From Mycobacterium sp. WUMAC-067 (GTDB taxonomy: Bacteria; Actinomycetota; Actinomycetes; Mycobacteriales; Mycobacteriaceae), in the NCBI RefSeq assembly GCF_020217485.1, contig NZ_JAEKMI010000021.1, positions 32,771-96,770 on the forward strand: a stretch of DNA of 64,000 nt, given 5' to 3'. Positions within the stretch are counted from its first letter, which is position 1, and each line of letters begins with the position of its first letter. Under the pieces are notes generated by a model. That model ran no database searches and was not told the origin of the DNA. It was given only the letters and a program-made list of their open reading frames with translations. Both the position numbers and the translations under genes were made by a program. This document shows positions 1-8,894 of the stretch, piece by piece.

Positions 1-952
1 CATGCTGGGCGGCGTTTTGCACGGCCCGGTCCATGGTGAGCGACACCGACGGGGCCGGTGACCCCTCGACCTCGTGCAGCACTTCGACCTCGACGCCGTT
101 CTGGTTGACGCTCACCACCCGCCAGCCGGCCTCGCCGTCGAGCTGGTCCTCGACGGCCTTCTTCACCGCGGAGACGACCGCGGGCGCGAAATGCGGGTCG
201 GTGGGCAACATTTCGGGCTGGGGCGTGACCACGATGCCGGGCAGCCGGCCGATCGCCGGGAACACCTTGTCGTTGTCGTCGGGGTGCAGCGTGACGCCCA
301 GGTCGACCGGGTGGGGCGTCGAGCTGGCCTGCTCGGCGAGCAGCTGCGGGTCATTGAGCGCATCGTTGAAGGGGTGCAGCACGTCGACCACCGCGCGCGC
401 CGCGCCGAACAGCGCGGGCCCGGCCTGGGTGGCGTCCAGCGTGTAGTGGTACAGGTAGCCCGGCACCAACACGTCGCTGCCGCCGAGTTCGTTGACCGAG
501 GCGCGGCGCGGCCGATCCGCGCGCAGCGCGAACGTCTGGTGCTCACCCAATTTGGCGTGCAGCGCGGTGGTGGTCCAGCGCACCCGCCAGCGACCCTCGT
601 CGCGTGCCATCCTCAGCTGCCCGTCGTAGCTCCAGACGCGGTTTTTGGGCAGGTGCCAGGCGAAGCGATAGCCGACCGTGCCGGTGTCCTCGGCGTACTT
701 GGCGTTGAGGACCTGCGCGTCGAGGTGGGTCGCCTGCAGGCCGGACCAGGCCGCGTTGAGCGCTTCGCGGGCGTCGTTGGGGCTGTCGCTGAGCTGTGCG
801 GCCGTCGCGGTGTCGCCGACGGCCAGGGCGCGGAAGAACTGCTCCGCGACCGGGCCGGGGCCGTCGGGCCGCGGCGTGCACCCGGACAGCGCGACGACCG
901 CGACGAGCAGCAGACCTGAAACGGATGAGGCCGCTGTTGTTCTAGTTACCAT
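1..952 (-). CDS. Penicillin-binding lipoprotein, N-terminal part (Rv2864c type)
   Basis: This is the first 317 codons of a penicillin-binding protein whose C-terminal end lies beyond the left edge. It would act outside the cytoplasmic membrane in peptidoglycan cross-linking. The ATG at 952 is followed by a short charged start, a hydrophobic stretch and a lipobox ending L-S-G-C at about residue 25, so it should be a lipoprotein. The visible part corresponds to the MecA-like N-terminal and dimerisation regions known in this family. It stops at SVSLTMDRAVQNAAQH, where the transpeptidase domain begins, so the catalytic serine is not in the window. The gene is missed by simple ORF listing because it has no stop here. 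Alternative: none likely. Confidence 0.9.
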   Translation of the reverse strand, partial: MVTRTTAASSVSGLLLVAVVALSGCTPRPDGPGPVAEQFFRALAVGDTATAAQLSDSPNDAREALNAAWSGLQATHLDAQVLNAKYAEDTGTVGYRFAWHLPKNRVWSYDGQLRMARDEGRWRVRWTTTALHAKLGEHQTFALRADRPRRASVNELGGSDVLVPGYLYHYTLDATQAGPALFGAARAVVDVLHPFNDALNDPQLLAEQASSTPHPVDLGVTLHPDDNDKVFPAIGRLPGIVVTPQPEMLPTDPHFAPAVVSAVKKAVEDQLDGEAGWRVVSVNQNGVEVEVLHEVEGSPAPSVSLTMDRAVQNAAQH

Positions 953-1101
953 CGGTGCTGATGTTATGAGCTGCGGCCTGAACCGCGGCGCCGCCACACC
1001 GAGACCGAACCGTTATGCGTGGTCGCGGTAGCTCGCCCCGACGCCGCGGGGCCCGGGCAGCCGGGCGTTCGCCGGCCCGCGCCCTCCAGCCGGGAGCGCA
1101 T

Positions 1102-1956
1102 CTAGTCGAGGAGCACCGTCGCGAAGGTGCCGATCTCGGCGAAGCCCACCCGGGCGTAGGCCGCGCGCGCCACCGCGTTGAAGTCGTTGACGTAGAGGCT
1201 GGCGGTCCGCCCGCTGCCGACGATCACCGCGGCGACCGTGGCGGTGCCGGCGGTGCCCAATCCCAGGCCGCGCCACTCCGGGTGCACCCACACCCCCTGG
1301 ATTTGCCCCACCCCCGGCGACTGCGAGCCCACCTCGGCCTTGAAGACGACCTGGCCGTGCTCGAACCGCGCCCAGGCGCGGCCGGCCGTGATGAGGCTGG
1401 CCACGCGTCGCCGGTAGCCGCGACCGCCATCCCCGATCCGCGGGTCGACGCCCACCTCGCCGATGAACATGTCGACGGCCGCCACCAGGTAGGCGTCCAG
1501 CTCCTCGGGCCGGACCTGGCGCACCGCGGTGTCGATCTCGCAGCTCGGGTGGGTGGACAACGCCAGCAGCGGCTGGCGGTCGCGCACGTCGCGGGCCGGT
1601 CCCCACGCCGCCTCGAGGCGCTCCCACATCGGCATCACCAGGCCGGCCCTGCCGACCAGCGAGGAGCAGCGCCGCGTCCCGCGCATGGCCTCGTCGGCGA
1701 ATGCGCTCAGGTCGGCCGGCGTGCCGCGCAGCGGGATCAGGTTGGCGCCGGCGAAGCACAGCGATTCGTCGGCGCCCCGCAGCGTCCACAGTTCCCCACC
1801 AATGGAATTGGGGTCGATGCCGTGGTCCGCCACGCGGGCCGCGACCATGCACGACGCGACGGGATCGTCCTCGAGCACCCGCCACACCGCGGCCGCATCA
1901 CGCACCACGGACACCCGTCGCTCGCCAACTAGGCGGAAGAGGGGCGGAGCCGACAT
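1102..1956 (-). CDS. GNAT-family acetyltransferase with DUF4081-type N-terminus (Rv2867c type)
   Basis: The product has 284 residues. The N-terminal half resembles the DUF4081 region found before some actinobacterial GNAT domains. The C-terminal half is a GNAT fold with the acetyl-CoA loop seen in VHPEWRGLGLGTAGTA (R/Q-x-x-G-x-G/A pattern) followed by LYVNDFNAVARAAYARVGF, the usual beta-5/alpha-4 segment. The substrate is unknown. It lies between the penicillin-binding lipoprotein and ispG, in the order of M. tuberculosis Rv2867c-Rv2868c, but the relFG toxin-antitoxin genes that sit before it there are missing; only about 150 non-coding bases separate it from the lipoprotein gene. Confidence 0.9.
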   Translation of the reverse strand: MSAPPLFRLVGERRVSVVRDAAAVWRVLEDDPVASCMVAARVADHGIDPNSIGGELWTLRGADESLCFAGANLIPLRGTPADLSAFADEAMRGTRRCSSLVGRAGLVMPMWERLEAAWGPARDVRDRQPLLALSTHPSCEIDTAVRQVRPEELDAYLVAAVDMFIGEVGVDPRIGDGGRGYRRRVASLITAGRAWARFEHGQVVFKAEVGSQSPGVGQIQGVWVHPEWRGLGLGTAGTATVAAVIVGSGRTASLYVNDFNAVARAAYARVGFAEIGTFATVLLD

Positions 1957-2005
1957 GTGGCGAACTCTCTGTGGTGCGAACTCAGGGCTGGGGCGCTGGC
2001 CTTTA

Positions 2006-3172
2006 TCAGCTTACGGTCACAACCGGCGAACCGCTCGATGTTGTGTCCGGTCCGTGACCGCCGCCCATTTCGGCGGCGATGCGCATCGCCTCCTCGATCA
2101 ACGTCTCGACGATCTGCGCTTCGGGCACGGTCTTGATCACCTCGCCGCGAACGAAGATCTGCCCCTTGCCATTTCCCGATGCGACACCGAGGTCGGCCTC
2201 GCGGGCCTCCCCCGGGCCGTTGACGACGCAGCCCATCACGGCGACGCGCAGCGGGACGTCGAGGCCGTCGAGGCCCGCCGAGACGGCGTTGGCCAGGGTG
2301 TAGACGTCGACCTGCGCGCGACCGCACGACGGGCAGGACACGATCTCGAGCCCGCGCGGGCGCAGGTTCAGCGACTCGAGGATCTGGATGCCGACCTTGA
2401 CCTCTTCGACCGGCGGCGCCGACAGCGACACCCGGATGGTGTCGCCGATCCCGCGCGACAGCAGGGCGCCGAAGGCGACGGCCGACTTGATGGTGCCCTG
2501 GAAGGCGGGGCCGGCCTCGGTGACGCCGAGGTGCAACGGATAGTCGCACCGCTCGGCCAGTTGCTCGTAGGCGGCGACCATCACCACGGGGTCGTTGTGC
2601 TTGACGCTGATCTTGATGTCGCCGAAGCCGTGTTCCTCGAACAGCGAGGCCTCCCACAGCGCGGACTCGACCAGCGCCTCGGGGGTGGCCTTGCCGTACT
2701 TCTCCAGGAACCGCTTGTCCAGCGAGCCCGCGTTGACGCCGATGCGGATCGGGATGCCGGCCGCCCCGGCTGCCTTGGCGACCTCGCCGACGCGGCCGTC
2801 GAATTCCTTGATGTTGCCCGGGTTCACCCGCACCGCGGCGCATCCGGCGTCGATGGCGGCGAAGATGTACTTCGGCTGGAAGTGGATGTCGGCGATCACC
2901 GGGATCTGGCTGTGCCGGGCGATCTCGGCCAGCGCGTCGGCGTCCTCCTGACGCGGGCAGGCCACGCGGACGATGTCACAGCCGGCGGCGGTCAGCTCGG
3001 CGATCTGCTGCAGCGTGGTGTTGACGTCATGCGTCTTGGTGGTGCACATCGACTGCACCGAAATCGGGTGGTCGCTGCCGACCCCGACGTCGCGGACCAT
3101 CAGTTGGCGCGTGCGACGCCGGGGTGCAAGCGTGGGCGCCGGAGCGTCCGGCATGCCCAGGCCAATGGTCAT
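2006..3172 (-). CDS. ispG: 4-hydroxy-3-methylbut-2-enyl diphosphate synthase IspG
   Basis: IspG (GcpE) carries out the reductive conversion of 2-C-methyl-D-erythritol 2,4-cyclodiphosphate to HMBPP, the penultimate step of the MEP isoprenoid pathway, using a [4Fe-4S] cluster. The 388-residue protein has the TIM-barrel part first. The cluster ligands lie near the C-terminus, in SCPSCGRAQ (two Cys) and GCVVNGPGEA (third Cys) with the following Glu. Length and start (MTIGLGMP) agree with the M. tuberculosis protein. It is downstream of rip1 and dxr on the same strand, so two MEP pathway enzymes are close together with a membrane protease between them. Confidence 0.97.
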   Translation of the reverse strand: MTIGLGMPDAPAPTLAPRRRTRQLMVRDVGVGSDHPISVQSMCTTKTHDVNTTLQQIAELTAAGCDIVRVACPRQEDADALAEIARHSQIPVIADIHFQPKYIFAAIDAGCAAVRVNPGNIKEFDGRVGEVAKAAGAAGIPIRIGVNAGSLDKRFLEKYGKATPEALVESALWEASLFEEHGFGDIKISVKHNDPVVMVAAYEQLAERCDYPLHLGVTEAGPAFQGTIKSAVAFGALLSRGIGDTIRVSLSAPPVEEVKVGIQILESLNLRPRGLEIVSCPSCGRAQVDVYTLANAVSAGLDGLDVPLRVAVMGCVVNGPGEAREADLGVASGNGKGQIFVRGEVIKTVPEAQIVETLIEEAMRIAAEMGGGHGPDTTSSGSPVVTVS

Positions 3173-3263
3173 TTGCGCCGCTCCTCCTCATCGCTTCGCT
3201 CTGCATCGTCGCCAGCGCGGCTCACTGTTGATTCCTTCGGTTTGGTTATCGGACCCGCGCGTG

Positions 3264-4487
3264 TCACTGGAAGAGCCTGATCGGGTTGACCAGGTCGGCG
3301 GTCACGGTCAGCAGCATGTAGCCGACCACGAACACCAGCACGACGTACGTCGCGGGCATGAGTTTGAGGTAGTTCACCGGCGCGGCCGCGACCATGCCTC
3401 GGGCCGACCGGATCAGGTTGCGGACCTTTTCGAACATGGCGATGGCGATGTGCCCGCCGTCGAAGGGCAGCAGCGGCACCAGGTTGATCGCGCCCAGGAT
3501 GAGGTTCAGCTGGGCCAGGAAGAACCAGAACGCCACCCACAGTCCGTGGTCGACGGTGTCGCCGCCGATGATGCTGGCTCCCACCACGCTCATCGGCGTC
3601 TGCGGGTCGCGCTGGCCGCCGCCGATGGCGTGCACCAGCGCCCCCACTTTGGTGGGAATCGTGACGAGCGCCTTGCCCACCTCGACGGTCAGGTCACCGG
3701 CGAAGGCGAGACTGCCCGGGATCGCGGACAGCACCCCGTAGTGCGTCGGGCCGGTCCGGACGGCGCCGACGCCGATGGCGCCGACGGTCGAGGCTTGCGG
3801 TTGAGCGCCCTGCCCGTCGGGCCCGTTGGTGAGGTAGCGCTGCGTGGGCGTGACGTTGACATAGGTGGTGATGGCGGTGCCGTCCCGCTCGGCGACGATC
3901 GGGGTGTTGCCGTGCACCTTGCGGATGGCCGCGGCCATCTCCTCGAAGGTGGACACCGGGGTGTCGCCCACCTTGACGATGACGTCGCCGGGGCGGATTC
4001 CGGCGAGTGCCGCCGGCCCGGGCCCGGTGCAGTCCGCGATCTTGCCGGGAGCCACTTCCGGTGCCACACAAGCGGTTTCACCGACCACCGCCTTGGTCGG
4101 GGGGTGCAGGTCCGGCAGACCCCAGACCAGCGCGATGCCGTAGAGCAGCACCAGGCAGATGACGAAGTTCGCGGCGGGCCCGGCGAAGAGCACCGCGACC
4201 CGCTTCCAGACCGCCTGCCTGTACATGGCGCGGTCGGTCTCGTCGGGCGCCAGCTCCTCCACCGAGGTCATGCCGGCGATGTCGCAGAAGCCGCCCAGCG
4301 GCACGGCCTTGAGGCCGTATTCGGTTTCACCGCGCCGGGTCGACCACAGCGTGGGGCCGAAACCGACGAAATAGCGGCGCACCTTCATGCCGGTGGCGCG
4401 CGCAACCCACATATGGCCGCACTCGTGCAGGGCCACCGAGATCAGGATGGCCAGTGCGAACAGCACAATGCCGATGACGAACATCAT
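3264..4487 (-). CDS. rip1: Site-2 intramembrane zinc metalloprotease Rip1
   Basis: Rip1 cuts transmembrane anti-sigma factors and other membrane substrates in regulated intramembrane proteolysis. The 407-residue protein has HECGH (HExxH) at residues 21-25 in the first membrane helix, a PDZ region in the middle (GIRPGDVIVKVGDTPV), and the second active-site motif in a late helix (LLPFDGGH, the LDG-type aspartate). Further membrane helices follow at the C-terminus. I chose the ATG at 4487 because it gives MMFV and the M. tuberculosis start; the open frame runs 65 codons further upstream into dxr but that part is not conserved. It lies 19 bases downstream of dxr. Confidence 0.95.
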   Translation of the reverse strand: MMFVIGIVLFALAILISVALHECGHMWVARATGMKVRRYFVGFGPTLWSTRRGETEYGLKAVPLGGFCDIAGMTSVEELAPDETDRAMYRQAVWKRVAVLFAGPAANFVICLVLLYGIALVWGLPDLHPPTKAVVGETACVAPEVAPGKIADCTGPGPAALAGIRPGDVIVKVGDTPVSTFEEMAAAIRKVHGNTPIVAERDGTAITTYVNVTPTQRYLTNGPDGQGAQPQASTVGAIGVGAVRTGPTHYGVLSAIPGSLAFAGDLTVEVGKALVTIPTKVGALVHAIGGGQRDPQTPMSVVGASIIGGDTVDHGLWVAFWFFLAQLNLILGAINLVPLLPFDGGHIAIAMFEKVRNLIRSARGMVAAAPVNYLKLMPATYVVLVFVVGYMLLTVTADLVNPIRLFQ

Positions 4488-4506
4488 TAGGCTGCGAGGA
4501 CCTTTC

Positions 4507-5718
4507 TCACACCGCTCCGGAGGCTTTGACCGACAATTTGGCGGGCTGCGCTTGTGCGACGGCACGCTGCGCCCGCTCCCGTGCCCAGCGCTGCGCGTCG
4601 AGTACCTCATCCACGTTAGCCGGTGATACGGCCCATTGGTCGGCGGCGTGCAGCACGTCGGCGATGGTTTTGACGATGGCACCGAACCCGATGCGGCCCG
4701 CCAGGAACGCCTCGGCCGCCTCCTCGTTGGCGGCGTTGTAGACGGCGGTCATGCAGCCGCCGGTCTGCCCGGCGTGGCGGGCCAACTCGACGGCGGGGAA
4801 GACATCGCTGTCCAGCGGCTCGAATTCCCAGCTAGACGCCGTGCTGAAGTCGCAGCAGGCGGCCGCCCCCGGCACCCGGTGCGGCCAGCCCAGGGCCAGC
4901 GAAATCGGCAGCTTCATGTCTGGCGGGCTGGCCTGGGCGATGGTCGAGCCGTCGACGAAGGTGACCATCGAATGAACGATCGACTGGGGGTGCACCACCA
5001 CGTCGATGCGGTCGTAGGGAACGCCGAACAGCAGGTGGGTTTCGATGAGCTCCAGCCCCTTGTTGACCAGCGAGGCCGAGTTCAGCGTGTTCATCGGGCC
5101 CATCGACCACGTCGGGTGGGCGCCGGCCTGCTCGGGGGTGACGTCCTCGAGCTGGGCGGCGGTCCAGCCGCGGAAGGGGCCGCCGGAGGCGGTCAGCACC
5201 AGCTTGGCGACCTCATCGGGGGCTCCGCCGCGCAGGCATTGGGCCAGCGCGGAGTGTTCGGAGTCGACCGGCACGATCTGTCCGGGCCCGGCGGCCTTGA
5301 GCACCAGCGGGCCGCCGGCGATCAGCGATTCCTTGTTGGCCAGCGCCAGCCGGGCGCCCGACTCCAGCGCGGCCAGCGTGGGCCGCAGGCCCAGCGCCCC
5401 CACCAGCGCGTTGAGGACGACGTCGGCTTCGGTCTCCTGAACCAACCGGGTCACCGCGTCGGGCCCGGAAAACGGGATGTCGCCGGCCCGCTGCGCCGCG
5501 CGTTCGTCCGCGACCGCGACGTTGGTCACACCGGTGGCGGCGCGCTGGCGCAACAGCGTGTCCAGGTTCGCGCCGCCCGCGGCCAGGCCGACCACTTCGA
5601 AGCGGTCCGGATTGGCCGCGATGACGTCCAGCGCCTGCGTGCCGATCGAGCCGGTGCTGCCCAGCACCAGCACGCGCAGGCGGCCCGGGGTTTGCCCGTC
5701 GGTCGTCGGGTTGGTCAC
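4507..5718 (-). CDS. dxr: 1-deoxy-D-xylulose 5-phosphate reductoisomerase Dxr
   Basis: Dxr makes 2-C-methyl-D-erythritol 4-phosphate with NADPH, the first committed step of the MEP isoprenoid pathway, and is the target of fosmidomycin. The 403-residue protein starts with a Rossmann motif (GSTGSIGTQAL). It then has the metal/substrate site region PVDSEHSA and LTASGGPFRGW, and the conserved VHPQSIVHSMV and NAANEEA segments. The GTG at 5718 is the start because it gives MTNPTTDG as in M. tuberculosis; the frame stays open to 6192 across the tandem repeat, giving non-conserved residues. It heads the dxr-rip1-ispG run. Confidence 0.96.
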   Translation of the reverse strand: MTNPTTDGQTPGRLRVLVLGSTGSIGTQALDVIAANPDRFEVVGLAAGGANLDTLLRQRAATGVTNVAVADERAAQRAGDIPFSGPDAVTRLVQETEADVVLNALVGALGLRPTLAALESGARLALANKESLIAGGPLVLKAAGPGQIVPVDSEHSALAQCLRGGAPDEVAKLVLTASGGPFRGWTAAQLEDVTPEQAGAHPTWSMGPMNTLNSASLVNKGLELIETHLLFGVPYDRIDVVVHPQSIVHSMVTFVDGSTIAQASPPDMKLPISLALGWPHRVPGAAACCDFSTASSWEFEPLDSDVFPAVELARHAGQTGGCMTAVYNAANEEAAEAFLAGRIGFGAIVKTIADVLHAADQWAVSPANVDEVLDAQRWARERAQRAVAQAQPAKLSVKASGAV

Positions 5719-5832
5719 CCATTCATTGTGCCGCCCGGCACCGACGCGGGCCACGATGCGCCCGTCCGCCCGGCCGGCGGTTGTGCCAGAATCTGGGTTC
5801 AGCAAGCCGATCCGATCCGAAAGGGATTCGCC

Positions 5833-6087
5833 GTGGCCAGTACCGAGGTCGAACACTTCACCGGCGTCGACTCCGTCGAGGTGCCGTCGGCGGCGTGGGG
5901 TTGGAGCCGGATCAATCACCGGACCTGGCACATCGTCGGCCTGTGCATCTTCGGGCTGTTGCTGGCGATGCTGCGCGGCAACCACGTCGGCCACATCGAG
6001 GACTGGTTCCTGATCGGCTTCGCGACCCTGGTTCTGGTCGCCCTGATCCGCGACCTGTGGGGCCGCCGGCGCGGCTGGATCCGCTAA
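5833..6087 (+). CDS. Small DUF2631-type membrane protein (Rv2876 type)
   Basis: The 84-residue product has a soluble N-terminus of about 30 residues, two hydrophobic segments (HIVGLCIFGLLLAMLR and WFLIGFATLVLVALIR) separated by a short loop, and a basic C-terminus (GRRRGWIR). This fits the DUF2631 family of actinobacterial membrane proteins; its function is unknown. The GTG at 5833 follows an AAGGGA ribosome site at a good distance. It is divergent from dxr. In M. tuberculosis the homologue lies next to mpt70; here it is the only survivor of that interval. Its stop codon falls in the first copy of a 24-bp tandem repeat. Confidence 0.8.
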   Translation: MASTEVEHFTGVDSVEVPSAAWGWSRINHRTWHIVGLCIFGLLLAMLRGNHVGHIEDWFLIGFATLVLVALIRDLWGRRRGWIR

Positions 6088-6154
6088 CCCGTCGAAGGTC
6101 GAGCCCGCTAACCCGTCGAAGGTCGAGCCCGCTAACCCGTCGAACGTCGACTCG
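6083..6154. repeat. Three-copy 24-bp tandem repeat
   Basis: Copies start at 6083, 6107 and 6131. The first two are identical over 24 bases and the third differs at a few positions near its end. The first copy contains the stop codon (6085-6087) of the preceding small membrane protein gene, and the array fills most of the space before rlmN's 3' end. It has the size and form of a mycobacterial VNTR. Confidence 0.85.
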
Positions 6155-6231
6155 TGCAGCAAAATCGCGGTGTTGTGCCACAACGAGTCCACGTTGGGCG
6201 CTGAGAGCGGGCCGCCGCCGCTCCCAGCGCG

Positions 6232-7326
6232 CTACCTGTTTTCGGCGGCCAGCTGCCCGCACGCGGCGCTGATCTCGCGGCCGCGCGTGTCGCGCACAGT
6301 GCAGGAGACGCCCTTGGCGCGTACGCGCCGCACGAATTCGCGCTCGACCGCCTTCGGGCTCGCATCCCACTCGCTGCCCGGCGTCGGGTTGAGGGGGATC
6401 AGGTTCACGTGCACCAACGGCCCCAGCGCGCGGTGCAGCCGCTGCCCCAGCAGATCCGCCCGCCACGGCTGGTCGTTGACGTCGCGGATCAACGCGTACT
6501 CCACCGACACCCGTCGGCCGGTGACGTCGGCGTAATAGCGTGCGGCGTCAAGCGCCTCGGCGATCTTCCACCGATTGTTGACCGGCACCAGCGTGTCGCG
6601 CAGGTCGTCGTCGGGCGCGTGCAGCGACAGCGCCAGCGTCACCGCGAGGGCTTCGTCGGCGAGTTTGCGGATCGCGGGCGCCAGGCCGACCGTCGACACC
6701 GTCACCGACCGGGCCGAAATCCCGAAGCCGTGGGGTGGCGCGGCGATGATGCGCCGCACGGCGGCCACCACCCGGGCGTAGTTGGCCAACGGCTCCCCCA
6801 TGCCCATGAAGACGACGTTGGACAGCCGATCACCGAAGTCGTCGCGAAGCGCGGCGGCGCCGGCGCGCACCTGCTCGAGGATCTCGGCCGTCGACAGGTT
6901 GCGGCTCAACCCGCCCTGACCCGTCGCGCAGAACGGACACGCCATGCCGCAGCCGGCCTGCGACGAGATGCACACCGTGTTGCGTTGCGGATAGCGCATC
7001 AGCACCGACTCCACCGTGACCCCATCGAGGGCCCGCCACAACGTCTTTCGCGTCTGGCCGGCATCACAGGCGACCTCGGAGGCCGCCGTCAGCAGGATCG
7101 GGAACATCGTGTCGGCGATCGCGTCGCGCAGGCCCGCCGGAAGGTCGGTCATCTGCCGCGGGTCGGCGATCAGCCGGCCGTAGTACTGATGCGCCAACTG
7201 CTTGGCGCGAAACGCGGGCAGGCCCAGCTCGGCGACGGCCGACGCGCGGCCGTCCGCGTCGAGATCGGCCAGGTGCCGCGGCGGCTTGCCGGGACGCGGC
7301 TCGGAGAACACCAACTGTTGAACCAT
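6232..7326 (-). CDS. rlmN: Dual-specificity rRNA/tRNA adenine C2-methyltransferase RlmN
   Basis: RlmN is a radical SAM enzyme that methylates C2 of A2503 in 23S rRNA and A37 in some tRNAs. The 364-residue protein has the radical SAM cluster motif C-x3-C-x2-C in GCGMACPFCATG, the SAM-binding region GMGEPLANY, and the methyl-carrying cysteine near the C-terminus in GVSCTVRDTRG. The ATG at 7326 gives the same length as the M. tuberculosis protein; seven further upstream codons are open but not conserved. It is the last gene of the pyrH-frr-cdsA-rlmN run. Confidence 0.95.
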   Translation of the reverse strand: MVQQLVFSEPRPGKPPRHLADLDADGRASAVAELGLPAFRAKQLAHQYYGRLIADPRQMTDLPAGLRDAIADTMFPILLTAASEVACDAGQTRKTLWRALDGVTVESVLMRYPQRNTVCISSQAGCGMACPFCATGQGGLSRNLSTAEILEQVRAGAAALRDDFGDRLSNVVFMGMGEPLANYARVVAAVRRIIAAPPHGFGISARSVTVSTVGLAPAIRKLADEALAVTLALSLHAPDDDLRDTLVPVNNRWKIAEALDAARYYADVTGRRVSVEYALIRDVNDQPWRADLLGQRLHRALGPLVHVNLIPLNPTPGSEWDASPKAVEREFVRRVRAKGVSCTVRDTRGREISAACGQLAAENR

Positions 7327-7359
7327 GACCTGTCCAGTATCCGGCACGCCGCGGCCGGC

Positions 7360-8289
7360 CTACGGAACGAGTGTCAACACCGTCCAGGCCGCGACCGCCG
7401 ACGGCAGGACGCCGTCGAGCCGGTCCATCAGTCCGCCGTGGCCGGGCAGCAGCCGGCCCATGTCCTTGATGCCGAGATCACGCTTGACCTGTGACTCCAC
7501 CAGATCGCCGAGCGTGCAGGTCAGGACCAGGATCACGCCCAGCAGCGCGCCGATCCACGGTGGTTTGTCGGCCAGGAAGGTCGCGGTCAGCGTGGCCGCG
7601 GTGACGCCCAGGACGAGCGAACCGGCGAACCCTTCCCAGGACTTCTTCGGGCTGATCGCCGGGACCATCGGGTGCTTGCCGAACAGCACGCCGACGGCGT
7701 AGCCGCCGACGTCCGACGCGACCACCGTGATCATCAGGCAGAACACCCGCCCCGCCCCGTCGTGCGGGTAGACGAGCAGCACCCCGAACGACGCGAACAA
7801 CGGCACCCAGGCGGCCAGGAAAACGGTGGCGGACGCGTCGCGCAGGTAGTTCGCCGACGCCGAGCCGTCGAACGGCTCGGGCCGCTTGCGGTTGTCCTGC
7901 ATGAACAGCCGCCACACGTTGCAGACCACCACGGTGACGCCGAACCCGGCAAGCGCGCCCGCGGCGTGGAACGGCCAGGTCAGCCAGACCGTGAGCTGGC
8001 CCCCGGCCAGCAGCGGAATGACCGGAATGACATATCCCGCTTCGCGCAGCCGGCGAACCACCTCGTGCGTGGCCACCACGATGGCGAGCGCGACGATGGC
8101 CACCCAGAAGCGGGGAGCGAACACCAGCGTGACGACCAGGACGCCGCCGATGCCGGCGCCCACCGCGATCGCGGCGCGCAGGTCGCGTCCGGCCCGCGAG
8201 GTCTTTTTGGCGGGGTGCCCGGTCGTCTTCTTGGCCGCGGCCGCCGGCTGGTCGGGCGGTGTGCCTGCGCCGGGTTCTGGGGTAGCCAC
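7360..8289 (-). CDS. cdsA: Phosphatidate cytidylyltransferase CdsA
   Basis: CdsA makes CDP-diacylglycerol from phosphatidic acid and CTP, the branch point for phosphatidylinositol, phosphatidylglycerol and cardiolipin. The 309-residue protein has a charged, Ala/Lys-rich N-terminus of about 35 residues, then about eight hydrophobic segments. The complete CDP-synthase signature is at the C-terminus (KRDLGIKDMGRLLPGHGG followed by LMDRLD). The GTG at 8289 is the only start after an upstream in-frame TGA. It follows frr by about 30 bases, so the four genes pyrH to rlmN are likely cotranscribed. Confidence 0.95.
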   Translation of the reverse strand: MATPEPGAGTPPDQPAAAAKKTTGHPAKKTSRAGRDLRAAIAVGAGIGGVLVVTLVFAPRFWVAIVALAIVVATHEVVRRLREAGYVIPVIPLLAGGQLTVWLTWPFHAAGALAGFGVTVVVCNVWRLFMQDNRKRPEPFDGSASANYLRDASATVFLAAWVPLFASFGVLLVYPHDGAGRVFCLMITVVASDVGGYAVGVLFGKHPMVPAISPKKSWEGFAGSLVLGVTAATLTATFLADKPPWIGALLGVILVLTCTLGDLVESQVKRDLGIKDMGRLLPGHGGLMDRLDGVLPSAVAAWTVLTLVP

Positions 8290-8321
8290 GGGCCTGAATC
8301 AACTTAGCTGCCGAGCGGTCG

Positions 8322-8879
8322 CTAGACCTCCAGCAGCTCGCCTTCTTTGTGCTTGACCAACTCTTCGATCTGGGTGGTGTACTGGTGCGTGGTCTTGTCC
8401 AGGTCCTTTTCGGCCCGGCCGACCTCGTCCTCGCCGGCCTCGCCGTCCTTGCGGATGCGGTGCAGCTCCTCCATCGCTTTGCGGCGGATGTTGCGCACCG
8501 AGACCTTGGCGTCCTCCCCCTTGCTCTTGGCCTGTTTGACCAGCTCCCGGCGGCGTTCCTCGGTGAGCTGCGGGACCGCGACCCGGATCAGGGTGCCGTC
8601 GTTGGTGGGGTTCACGCCCAGGTCGGAGTTGCGGATCGCCGTCTCGATCGCGCCCACCTGGCTGGCCTCGTAGGGCTTGATCACCACCAGCCGCGCCTCG
8701 GGGACGTTGATGCTGGCCAGTTGCGTGATGGGGGTGGCGGAGCCGTAGTAGTCGATCACAATCCGCGAGAACATGCCCGGGTTGGCGCGCCCGGTGCGGA
8801 TGGTCGACAAGTCGTCACGGGCAACCGCGACGGCCTTCTCCATTTTCTCTTCGGCGTCGAAGAGAGCCTCGTCAATCAT
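8322..8879 (-). CDS. frr: Ribosome recycling factor
   Basis: Frr splits the post-termination ribosome together with EF-G. The 185-residue protein has the conserved N-terminal helix, RTGRANPGMFSRI, the PEARLVVIKPYE strand region and the long C-terminal helices. I chose the ATG at 8879: an AGGAGG lies 10 bases before it, while the upstream GTG at 8888 would sit directly on that ribosome site, and 185 residues is the family length. It is 15 bases downstream of pyrH. Confidence 0.97.
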   Translation of the reverse strand: MIDEALFDAEEKMEKAVAVARDDLSTIRTGRANPGMFSRIVIDYYGSATPITQLASINVPEARLVVIKPYEASQVGAIETAIRNSDLGVNPTNDGTLIRVAVPQLTEERRRELVKQAKSKGEDAKVSVRNIRRKAMEELHRIRKDGEAGEDEVGRAEKDLDKTTHQYTTQIEELVKHKEGELLEV

Positions 8880-8894
8880 TAGCGCCACTCCTCC

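Noticed and set aside
2973..4490. 505-codon plus-strand frame
   Set aside because: Antisense shadow of rip1 and ispG; no recognisable fold.
4488..4682. Upstream extension of rip1 by 65 codons
   Set aside because: It would overlap dxr by 176 bases and does not match the family; the MMFV start fits.
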